Position numbers and translations under genes: made by a program | Notes under the pieces: generated by a model | Told to the model about the DNA's origin: nothing | Databases searched by the model: none | Seen by the model: the letters and a program-made list of their open reading frames with translations, nothing else | Assembly (NCBI RefSeq): GCF_030819175.1 | Contig: NZ_JAUTBJ010000002.1 | Span: 3,123,001-3,187,000, forward strand | Length of the DNA stretch: 64,000 bases | Reading direction: 5' to 3' | DNA from: Sphingomonas sp. SORGH_AS_0879 | GTDB taxonomy: Bacteria > Pseudomonadota > Alphaproteobacteria > Sphingomonadales > Sphingomonadaceae | Part shown: positions 1 to 12,000 of the stretch, piece by piece | Layout: each line of letters opens with the position of its first letter | Position numbering within the stretch: the first letter of the stretch is position 1

Positions 1-3000
1 GTCTTGGCACCGCGACCGCCGACACCCACCGCGATCTGCCGCGCGGTAATCGTGCCGATATTGGCCGATGTATGGTCCTGATCGAGCTGATAGTTGAGCG
101 CGTCCGCACCCGTCAGCGACATGCCGGTGACCGTCACCAGCTTGTTCGTACCGGCGTTGCGATCGGCGTAATCGGCACTGGTCGCTGCCACGGTGACGGT
201 GTCACCCGCGATCACACCCGACAGGTTGGCGGGCAGGATCGTCGCGGTGGTGGTGCCGTCATAGACCTTGGAGACGGTGCCGGTCAGGCTGCTGCTGATC
301 GTCTTCTGCGCGATCGAGCCCGCCGCGTTCACCTTGACGACATTGTAGTTCCCGCCGTCATTGCCGTCGCTGACGGTCCAGCTATCGGCGCTCAGCGTGC
401 GACTGCCCGCATTCTTGCTGTCGAATGCCTGGGTCGCGATGGCGGTGTCGCCGCCGACCAACCCGGCGATGGTGACCGTACCGGTCGACGCGCGCAGACC
501 GTCATAGGTCTTGGTGTCGGCCGCAGCGGTCAGCGTCAGGGTCGCCTTGGTGATATTGGCGGTACCGCTGCCCACGGAGCCGAGCGTGTAATTGCCCGCA
601 TCGGCACCGCCCAGGGTGGCGCCGGTGACCGTCACCGCCTTGCCGTTGCCCGCGTTGCGATCGAGGAAGGCCAGCACGCCGCTCGCGGCGTCGACCGTTA
701 CCACATCGCCCGAGACGATACCGGTCAGGCCCGTGAAGGTGCCGGATGCGGTCGTCGTGCCGTCATACACCTTGTCATTGATCGTCACCGCCGCATTGAT
801 GACCCGCCGGTCGATCGTGCCGTTTGCCGGGTTTCCGAGCGTGACGATGTAGTTCCGACCGCCATTACCGTCGCTGACGGAATATTGACCGACCTGCAAT
901 CGATGCGCACCCGCCGTGCGCCCGGCGAATACCTGGTTCGCGATGACCGCATCGCCGCCGACGAGGCCCGCCACCTGCACCGCGCCGCCCGATGCGGTGG
1001 TGCCATCATAGATCTTGCTGTCGCTGACCGCCGTCAGCGTCAGGGCCTTGGCATTGACCGTACCGGTGCCATTGGCCACCCCGTCAAGGATGTAATTGGC
1101 CGCGTCCGCACCGCCCAGCGTCGCGCCCGTCACCGTCACCGCCTTGCCCGATCCGGCGTTGCGATCCGCGAAAGCCAGCGTTCCGCCGTTCACGGTCACC
1201 ACTTCGCCCGTGACGAGATTCTGCAGCGCACCGAACGTGCCGGTCGCCGCCGTCGTGCCGTCATAATCGCGCGTGTCTACGGTCACCGCCGTGGTGACGA
1301 CCCGCTTGTCGATCCGACCAGCCGCATCCGCCAAGGTGACCAGATAGTTGCCGCCGCCATTGCCGTCGCTGACGGAATATCCGCCATCCACGATCAGTCG
1401 GCGCACCCCGGCATCCTTCGCGTCGAAATGCTGCGTGGCGCTGAAGGTGTCACCCGTGGCAAGACCGGTCGCGACGACCGCACCTGCGGACGCGGTGGTG
1501 CCGTCATAGGTCTTGGCATCGGTGCCGGCGGTCAGCACAAGCGACGCCTTGCTGATCGCGGCCGTGCCGTCCGCAACCGTTGCGAGCGCATAGTTGCGTG
1601 CATCGGTGCCGGTCAGCGTCGCGCCGGACACCGTCACCGCCTTTCCGGTACCGACATTGCGATCCGCGAAGGTCAAGGTGCCCGTGGCGTCGGCGGTTTC
1701 ACCCGAGACGAGGTTCTGAAGCGCACTGAATGTGCCCGTCGCCGACGTCGTGCCGTCATAGACCTTGTCATTGGCGTTCACGATGGTCGTGACGATACGC
1801 TTGGCGATCGCACCTGCAGCCGTGTTGGTCGCGACGACGTAATTGGCGCCGCCATTGCCATCGCTGACGGTGTAGCCGGAAACGAAAAGGCTGCGCGTTC
1901 CGGCGTCCTTGCTGTCGAAAGCCTGGGTGGCCGTCACCGTATCGCCCGCGACCAGGCCCGAGAATTGTACGATCGCCGACGAGTTGACGGTACCGTCATA
2001 GACCCTGCTGTCGGTCGCGGCATTGAGCGTCAGTGCCTTGCGGGCCACGTCGACCACGCCCTGCGCGGTCGAACCCGCCAGGACATAGTTGTTGGCCGTG
2101 TTGTTGACGAGCGTGAAGCCGGTCAGCGTGGCGACCTTGCCGGTTCCGGCATTGCGATCGGTCAGCGTGCCGTGCAGGCCGGAGGAGTCGAAGCCGACGC
2201 CATCGGCCAGCATCAGCGCCTGCGTATCCGCCGCCGCTGCGGTCAGCGCCAGCGTGCCGATATCGGCATGGGCGAGCGTGGTCGTCCCGTCATAGGTCTT
2301 GCCGCCGACGCCGGTGGTCGCCGCATCGATCACGCGCGCGGTGATCGTGCCGACATTGCCCGACGCATCGGTGCTCGCCAGAACGTAATTGCCGCCATCG
2401 GCCCCGCCCAGCGCCATGCCGGATATGGTCACCAGCTTGTTGATGCCGGTGTTCTTGTCGGCATAGCGAGCGCTGGCCGACGATACGGTCACGGCATCGC
2501 CCGCGATCACGCCCTGCAACGACGCGCCCGACAGGATCGCGTCCGCCGTCCCGTCATAGACCTTGCTGATCGGGTTGGTAAGCTGGCCGGAGATCGTCTT
2601 CTTGCCGATGGTGCCAGCCGCATCATGGGTCACGACGACATAGTTGTTGCCGTTGTTGCCGTCGTCGATCGTCCAGGTCGCGACCTGGAGCGCACGGCTG
2701 CCCGCATTCTTGGTGTCGAACGCCTGCGTCCCCGTCGCGGTATCGACTCCCATCAAGCCGGCCACCGTGACGACGCCGGTCGAGCGCGTGTTGCCGTCAT
2801 ACGTCTTGGTGTCGGTGACCGCATTCAGCGTCAGCGTCGCGCGGGTGATGTTCGCCGCGCCGTTGCCGATCGCCGCGAGCAGATAGTTGCCCGCATCCGC
2901 TCCCGTCAGGGCATAGCCCGCCGCGGTCACGGCCTTTCCGTTGCCAGCATGGCGATCGAGGAACGCCAGCGTTGCGGCACTGGTATCGAGCGACAGATCG

Positions 3001-6000
3001 TCACCGGCAACCTTGTTGGTCAGCGTGGAGAAGCTGCCCGTCGCGGTCGTCGTCCCATCATAGACCTTGTCGTTCGCGGTCAGGCTGGTGGACACGAGCC
3101 TCTGGCCGATCGTACCCGCTGCCGCCGCGCCCTTGGTCACCACATAATTCAAACCACCATTGCCATCGGTGATGACATAGCCGTCGTTCACCTGGAGCGT
3201 GCGATTGCCCGCATTTCGGCTGTCGAACGATTGGCTCGCCGCGACGCTGTCGCCCGAAACCAGCCCGCTGGCCAGAACCGCGCCGCCGGACAGGACGGTC
3301 CCGTCATAGGTCTTGGCATCGGCGACGGCCGTCAGCGTCAACGTCTTCGCCGTGATGGTGCCGACCGCGCCCGATGCGGTCGAAGCGGCAGTATAGTTGG
3401 CCGCGTCGTTGCCCAGCAGCGTCAAGGCGGTGACATTGACCGTCTTCCCGGTACCCGCATTGCGGTCGGCGAAGGTGCCGGACAGACCGTTGGCGACCGT
3501 CACGGTATCGCCCGCCAGAATGCCCGTCAAAGCAACGTTGCTCGACGCCACCGAAATCAGGGCCGTGCCGTCATAGGTCTTGCTGACCGAACCCACCAGG
3601 TCGGCGGTCAGCGCACGCGGGGTGATCGTGCCGACATTGCCCGACACGGTGTTGGCAACCGTATAATTCCCGGCATCCGCACCCGTCAGCGACAGACCGG
3701 TGGCGGTCACCAGCTTGTTGGAGGCGGCGTTCTTGTCCGAGTAGCGGCCAGCGGTCGGGCCGACCAACGTGACGACCTCGCTCCCGATCACGCCGGTCAG
3801 CGTGTAATTGGCCGCCAGAAGCGCGGCGGCATCGGTCGCGTCATATTCCTTGCTGACCGTACCCGTCAGGCCGGCGGTCAGCAGCTTGGGCGTGATGGTG
3901 CCGATCGCGCCCGTCGCGGAGAAGTTGTTCAGCACATAACCGAACACCTTGGTCGACCCATCGCGCACCACGACCGCCAGATCGTCCGCCAGGATCGTCT
4001 TGCCGGTTCCCGCATTCTTGGTATCGAACGAAGCCGTCGAATAGACGGTGGCGTGTTCGCTACCGCTCAGGCCCGTCACGGTGAAGTTGGACTGCGCCAG
4101 ATTGGCATCGGTCGTGCCGTCATAATCGCGGCTGTAGCTGCCGGTCAGCGCGACGGTCACGCTGGGCGAGGTCGTATAGAGAACGCCGTTACCGGTCGCG
4201 AGCGCGGGCGTGGTCGCGCCGTACACCGCGCCATATTGACGGAACCCATAGCCCAGTCCCCCGAGCGAGTCCGACGTTGAATTTTGCGACCACAATAGCC
4301 AGCGACCGTTCGGCGTCGACAGCGCTGCCGAGCCGGCACCGTTGACGACCTTCGTGCTCGTGATCAGGTTCAACGGTGTGCCGCTGCCCGAAGCACGGAC
4401 CGATCCGGTGCCGCCGAAGCTGAGGTCGCCACCGGCACGGATCGTGCCCGTCGTGGTCGTGACCGCGCCGTTGATCCCAAGCGCACCCTGCGTCACGAGC
4501 GAGAGATCGCCCGTCACCGTCATCGGACCCAGCCCGGTGATGGCGTTGGACGCACGTGTCAGGGCCAGGGAATCGGCGCCGCCGGTCAGCGACGGAGTTG
4601 CCACATCGACCGACTGGGTGACGGCACCGACCGCATTCACCGTCAGGCCGCCGGATGCGGTAAGGCCATCGCTGCCGCCGATCACCATCGTCCCGCCGGA
4701 CAATAGGGTCAGCCGGCTAGAGTAGGTCTTCGCGTTCGCAGTCGTATTGAAGGCCAAGGACGCGGCATCGGCCGAGCCGAACGTCACCGAGCCATAGTTG
4801 GCGCGATAGGCATTGGCGGCAATCAACGCGGGCAGGATATTGCCATCGACCACGAAGGCGCCCCCCGCCTGGGGCCGCAGCGTCAGCGCTCCGGTCGTGT
4901 TGAGCAGGGCGGGCGAACCGCTACCGTTGTTCAGCCCCATGGCATTGGCGATCAGGGTCAGCGCCCCGCTGCCGCCGCCACCGATCTTCGCGCCGTTGTT
5001 CGGCCCCTGATAGATGCCGACCGTCGTGCCGCCAGCTACGCGGCCGTCCAGCGTGACGGCCCCCGAGCCCGTGGTGTTGATCAGGGGTGCGGAGGTTGAT
5101 CCCTGATCCAGATAGATGCCGTAGTTGCTGGCCCCCGATCCGTTGCCGCCGGTACCGGTGATCGTGGTCGCCCCGCTCGACGGGGAGGTTACCGACGACG
5201 ACGCGATATAGACGCCGACGCTGCCCGAGGTCCCGCCCCCGGCCTGTCCGCCGATCGTGACCTTGCCCGACTGGCTCGATCCCGTGAAGCCGACCGTCGC
5301 ACTCTTCAACACCACGCCCGCCAGATTGCCCGAGCCGGTGGCACTGGCATTGCCCGAACCGCCGATCAGCACGTTGCCGCCGCTCGCGGTGACGGTCGCG
5401 TTCTCGATATGAACCGCGTCCGAATTGGCGCTCTGCGCGGTCGTGCCATAGACGGTCAGGCCGCCGGTTCCCGCCGTCACGTTAGCGCCGTTCACGTTCA
5501 CGCCGCTGCCCTGACCCGATCCGGTCGCCGAGCTATAGCCATACAGACGGATCGCGCCCGCGCCGGTGGTGGACAGCGTACCGCTGGTCAGGTTGAGGCC
5601 CGTGGTGGTCGACGCGCCACGCAGCTCGATGTCGCCACCGCCCGCGTTCAATAGGTTCGGGTTCGACAGCGAGATCTGCGTGCCGGTCTTCTGCAACTCC
5701 GTCGCGAAGGCCGTGTAGTTGGCGCTCGACAGGCTCGGATCGAGGACGGTCGAGGTCGCGGCGGAGCCGCCGCGCAACAGGATGGTGCCGCCGCGCGTGC
5801 TGATCGCGCCGGTCACCGCGACGGTGCCCGACGCGGCATCGTGCGCACGACTGACCAGCGTCACATTGAGCGGCCCCGCGCCCGAGCCAGCGCCGATGGC
5901 ATTGGCCACCGAGACATTGCCGTCCGACTTGATCGTCAGGGTCGAGGTGCCCGCCGCATTGGCCAGCTTGGTGATCGCCGCCGGGGTCAGGTTCGACACC

Positions 6001-9000
6001 GACGCCAGCGTCATATTGCCTGTCGCCCAATTGATCGCGCCCGTGCTGAGCGTCGTGCCCGCGTTGAGCGACAGGTCGCCCGTATTCGTCGCCGCAGGCT
6101 GCGTGACCGTACCGGTGGTGATGCTCTTGAGCGCGGTGACCGACAGCGCCGATTTGGAGGTGATCGCCCCGATCGTGACGGTACCGTCGTCGGACGACGT
6201 CAATCCGCCGGTGATATTGGTCGCGCCGCCCAGCGCCAGGTCGCTGGATAAGACCCATCGCCCCGAAACCGTCAGCGCACCGTCGAAGCTGGCGGTGTTG
6301 CCGTTTCCGCCGATCCGAACGAGGCCGCCGCTGGACGTGATGCTGTTCGCATAGGTACCGGTCTGACTGATCTGGCCGAACAGCGCGAGGGCGTTGTTCG
6401 ACGTGATGTTCATCGAACCCGCGACATTATAGGCAACGTTGGACTGACGACCGCCGCCCGAATAATTGTCGATGCCCCAGCTCGCCCCGCTATCCGCCGT
6501 TGCGGTCATGCTCAGGCCGCCGGCTCCCGCATTGATCGTCACCGGCGTGTTGGAGACATTGGAGCCAAACAGGATCGCCGACGCGCTATAGTCGCTCCCT
6601 ATCGCCGACGCGCCGCCCGTGCCGTTCAGCGTGACCGAATTGGACCCGGTGATATTGACCGCGCCGGTACCATCCAGAAGGATGCCGTTCTTGCTCGTCA
6701 GGCTGCCGGAGGTCTTCGAGATGCCCTCGATCGAGACGTCCTTGCCGGAGATCGTCAGCGCGGTGCTACCGTTTTTCCAAACACCGAGATTACCGGTCGA
6801 CGTTCCCGACATGACGACGGAGCCATCGGTCGAAATATTGGATGCGCTCGACTGATCGAAAGCGATCCCGACCGCATTGTTCGCCTTGCCGGTCAAGCTG
6901 ATGGTGCCGGTGCCGCTTTGCAGGGTCGCGCCTGCGACGTTGATGCCGCGCGACGTACCGGCAGACGCGTCCCCTGTAATGCCGATCGCGGCATTGCCGC
7001 TCGTCAGGATGGACGAACCAGCCGCCAGATTAACGGCCTGCGTTGCGCCCGACGTCTGCGCGCGAAGCGTGATCGCGCCGCCATTGGAGCTACCACGCCG
7101 GCTATCCAGCACGCCATTGGCATTTAGTACGATACCGGTCGTCGACCCGCTGCCCGAACTGTCGCCCCCCCCGATCAGGATGGCGCCGCCCTGAGTGGTG
7201 ATGCCAGGCGTGATCGTGACCACGCCTGTCGCCGCGCCACCGGATCGCGCTGCGATCGTCACGTCCATCTTGTTCGCACCGGCCTCGGTGCTGATGGCGT
7301 TACTGAGATTGATGCTGCCCTTTGAAAGCAGGGTCAGCGACGAATCCACCAGCGACGTGCTCTTGCGCGTGATGGCGGCAGGCGTCAGGTCCACCCCCGA
7401 ATCCAGCGTCAACGCGGTCGATCCGTTCAGCGTGATCGCACCCGTGGTCAGCGTGCCCGCCGCCTTGATATTGCTGGCATCGGCCGTCTTCAGGGCAATC
7501 GCGCCCGTCGCCACGGTCCCGCTCGTGGAGGTGATCGAAACCAGACCGCTGGTACCGGTCTGGCTGATGGCCTGAGCCGACACCGCGGTACCGCCCTGGA
7601 CGGTCAACGCGCCGCCGGACGTGATGGCCGCATCGGCCGTGGCGGTCGTCGACGCCTTGATCGACAGATCCTTGGTGGTCGAAATCGTGGACAGCGTATC
7701 TACGCTGCCCGTTGCCGACTGGATGGTCAGCGCATCGGCATTGGTACCGGCATAGCTGCCAACGATGATGTTACCGCTGCTGGTGCTGATCGTACTCGCA
7801 CCCCCGCCATTCTGGGCGATGGAACCGCGATAGTATATGTTCTTGTTGCCGGTGATATTGACCGCGCCCGCCGACGTGATCGACAGGTTGGCTGCCGTCG
7901 CACCCGCAGGGAAGCTGTCGAAACTGAACGCCGCGTTACTGTCAGCCCCAGTACCGTCGATCACGACGCCCCCGGCCCCCGCAGTGAGCGCTACATTCGC
8001 ATCGATGCCGCTTTTCCCGAACGCGATCGCGGCCGTGCTGCTGCCGCCCTTGGTCGTCGCGCCACCGATGCCGGTGATCGACAACTTGTTGGTCGCGGTG
8101 ATGGCCATCGAGTTGGTGTTGGTGAACAAAACGCCGTTAGTGCTATTCGCACCGCCCGTCGAGGTTCCCGTCAGCGAGACGTTCTTGCCGGACAGGGTGA
8201 CCCCGGTCGCCGTCGTGTCGACTCGAATACCGATATACTGGCTCGCCGTGCCCGTGAGTGACAGATCGCCATTGGTGGTGATCGATGTCGGGCTCCCCGT
8301 CATGATGCGAATGCCGGATCCGTTGCGCGGCGATCCGCTGTTATTCGCCGCATTGCCCGTAAGCGAGATATTGCCCTGATCGGCCGCCACGGTGGTGTTG
8401 CTCATGGCAAGGCCGGTATAGCTGCCGACCGCCTGGCCGGTGATGGCGATGGTGCCGGTACCGCTGGTCCGTACGCCACCCTGCATGGAAACGCCGTTGG
8501 ACGAATTGCTATCGGTATTCACGCCCCGGATCAGGATGTTGCCGCCGCCCGCGTCGATCGCCGAACCACTATCCAGGGTGACCGCCGCACCCGACGAAGA
8601 GGCCGCCCCGCCGCTCTTGTCGCTGGCCGATCCGCCATAGAGATTGATGTCGCCGCCCCGGCTCGTGATCGCCGCATTGACGTAGAGCACGCCCGACGCC
8701 GCGTCACTGGCGCGGCTGTTCAGGTTGACGTTGAACTTGCCCGCACCCGATTCCGCCGTGATGGCGGAATTGACGTAGATGTCACCGCCTGACTTGATCG
8801 TCAGCGTGGAGGCACCCGTTGCCGATGCCTTCTTGGTGATCGTGCCGAAGGTGGTGGACGTTCCGCTCAACAGCGTATCGCCCGACGTCGCGAGCGTTAC
8901 GTTGCCGACACTGGCACTGCCAGCCGCCGCTGCGATCGTCACCGCACCGCCGTTCGAGACGAAATTGCCCAGCGTCACGGCACCGGAGGCACTGCGGATT

Positions 9001-12000
9001 TCGGTCGTGCTGCCTGCGGTGATAGTACCGTTGTTAAAAGCGATCGCCTTGTCCGCATTGGCGCCCGCGTTGATCGACAGCGCGCCGCCCGACGTGATGG
9101 TGGACCCGCTGGTCACATAACCCAGCAGCGACGCCGCGCCCGTGTCGCCTGTCGCCCTGATCGTCAGATCGCCGCCGGACTGGATGATCAGATTCGTGTT
9201 CTGATTGGTCCGCCCGAACAGAATCGCGGCGTTGGGTCGCGTGCTGTCGAACGAGGATTTGCCGCCATTGGCGGTCATGGTGATCGAGCCGCCGGTCTGG
9301 ATCACATGGCTGCTCGAAGCACCGCCACTGCCACCCAAGCCGACGATCGCGATGCCTTCGACCGCGCTGTTCCCCGTCGCGCTACCGGTCAGGTTCAAAT
9401 TGCCGGTGTTGGACTTGATCGAGATCGCACTATCGGAGTTGAGCATCAACCCGGTATCGGCACCCGTCGCGCTACCGCTCAGGTTGATCGCCCCGGAGTC
9501 GGTCGCGACCGACGTGCTACCGGCGAGCAGCACGCCGACGCCTCCAAAGGCACCGCCCGCGCTGCTGCCGTTGATGGTGATCGCGCCAGCCGTCGTCGAT
9601 AGGTTGCCGAAGATATAGGCGCCGTAATTGGCATTGCCGACCGCCTTGATGCCGATCACGCCGCTGCCGCTGGTCTTCAGGATGGCGTCGCCACCGATGC
9701 GCACCGCCGCCGTGCCCGCCGCGCCTATCGCGGTGTTCGTCTGCTCGCCCGCCAGGCCGATATTGCCACCGCCGGCGTCGAGCACCGCGCTCACGATCCT
9801 GATACCGAAATTGTCGCCGTTCGCTTTGGCCGTTCCCGCCGATGCGGGATCCGCCGCGTTCGGCATCGCCGACCCGCCCCATGCGGCAATGTCGCCGCCC
9901 AACGTCGTGATGCTGTTGGCGATGGTGATCGAACCCAACGCCCCGTCGTTCGCCCGGCTGTTCAGACCGACGTTGAGCTTGCCCGCCCCCGCCGAAGCAC
10001 TGATCGCACCGTTCACAACGATGTTGGCGTTGGACCTCAGTGTAAGGGTCGAATCCGCCCCGCTGGCCTTGGTGATCGCGGCACTGGTGGTCAGCGTATT
10101 GGCGCTGGTGAAGGTCATCGCGCCGGTGCCGTTCTGCGTCACGGCCCCGAAGCTGAGCGAAGCGGGACTCGTGACGGTGATCGCCCCCACGCTGTTCAAC
10201 GCACCTAACGAGACGTTGCCGGACGTGGTGGAAACGCTGACCGCCCCCGACGGGCCATTGGTGGCCAGCGCGTTCGACAACGCGATCGCCTTGTCACCCG
10301 TCAAGGTGAGTGCCCCGGCGCTGCTGATCGCCGCCGTGGAGGTGCTGGACAGCGCCGTACCCGATGCCGACGCCGCCCGACCATCGAGCGTCAGCCCGCC
10401 GGTCCCCGCCGTGATGGCGCCCGCGCTGCCACCGAACTGAATACCATAGGTCGTGCCGCTGGTCGCCGTCGCCGCACCGCTCAGGCTGACCGCGCCCGCC
10501 CCGCTCGTGACGATCGACGCGCCGCTTACCACGCTGATACCGGCAGAGGCACCCGTGGTCCGTCCGATCAACGTGATGTTACCGCCAGCGGCATTGATGG
10601 CGGCACTGCCGATCGAGATGCCCGCCCCGCCACTGTTGTTGATCGCCGAGCCCGTACCGGTGGTGCCGCCCCCGGCGAGCAGGTTACCGCCGTTGAGGCT
10701 GATATTGCCGTTCAGCGCGATGCTGCCCTGCGCGCTGTCGCTGGCGTCCTTGAAGCGGCTGTTCAGCGTCAGGTTCAGCTTGCCGGTGCTGCTGCCGCTC
10801 GCCGAAACAGTGCCGTTCAGCACGATGTTGCGGTTGGCCAGCAACTGAAGCGTCGCGTCCGCCGCACCGCTGGTCTTGGCGATATTCGTACCGCTGGCCA
10901 GGGTGATGTCACCATTGCCCGCAAAGGCGCTATCGGTCGAAATCGTGACGCTCGTGCCCGCATTCAACGCGCTGTTGATCGCGCCCACATCGGCGGTGGA
11001 GCTTGCGCCACTGGGGGTGAAGGTCAGCGGGGACGTGCCCGCGAAATTGCCATTGGTCGTGCCGCTGGCGATTGTGATGTCGGACGGGTCGAGCAGCCAC
11101 TTGCCCGCCACGCCCCGCACGCCGAGCGCATTCACGCTGCCCAGTGCCTGCAGAACGCCCTTCGACGAGGTTTCGACCCGCCCGCCGTTCACCGCACCCT
11201 GCGCTTCGACATGGCCGAGGAAATTGGTATAGGCGTCGGACCACAGCACCGCCGTACCGCCATTGCCGACGCTGCCCGAAACGTCGATCTTCGCGCTATC
11301 GGCCATCACCACCGCATCGGCGTTGGCGATCGCATGATCGGCCACCGCCAGCGAACGGTCCGCGCCGCCCTGCCAGTCGCCACCGACCAGCACCGTGCCG
11401 CCGCTGGTGCCGCTCGCGTCGATCAGCGCCTTGTCGCCGAGCAGCACATTCTTCGCGGTCACTTCGACCGCACCGCCCGAACCATCGGCCCCGCGCGCGC
11501 GGAGCGTACCGGTCAGATGCGCCTCGCCGCCTTCTGCCGTCAGGAAGATACGCCCGTCGCGCGTGGAGACGCCCTGCGCATTGATGACGCCACCGGTGTT
11601 GCCCGCCAGTGCATAGACGTTGCCGCCCTGGGCGCGCAGTTCCGCCTCCGCGGCACGGATCGCGCCGACATTGGTCGCGGACGTGCCGTCGCCACCGACC
11701 ACCACCGAGAATCGGCCATTTTCCAGGCCGCGGTCGCGCAACAGCACCTGATAACCGGCGAGCAGCCCGACCGTGCCGTTCGCTGCCGCCAGCGTGCCTT
11801 CGTTCACCACCTTGGCGGCCACCAGAGCGACATCGCCGCCCGCCGCGCCGATCCGACCATAGTTGATGATCGCGGCTTCGCTGGCGCCCGACAGCGTCAG
11901 GTTGCCGCCCGCCAGGAAGCGCTCGTTGCTCAGATCCTGCGTCGAGGCGACGAACGAGCCGCCGACATCGACCCGCCCTTCCCGCCCGAACACGATGCCG

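Noticed and set aside
200..4140. CRISPR-like array because of regular spacing
   Set aside because: Units are about 250 bases and encode protein repeats in one open frame; there are no short identical direct repeats with unique spacers.
72..4280. Plus-strand open frame of 1402 codons
   Set aside because: It is the antisense shadow of the YDG repeats of tpsA. Its product is an Arg/Gly/Asp-rich repetitive sequence without a known fold, and the minus frame gives clear adhesin motifs.
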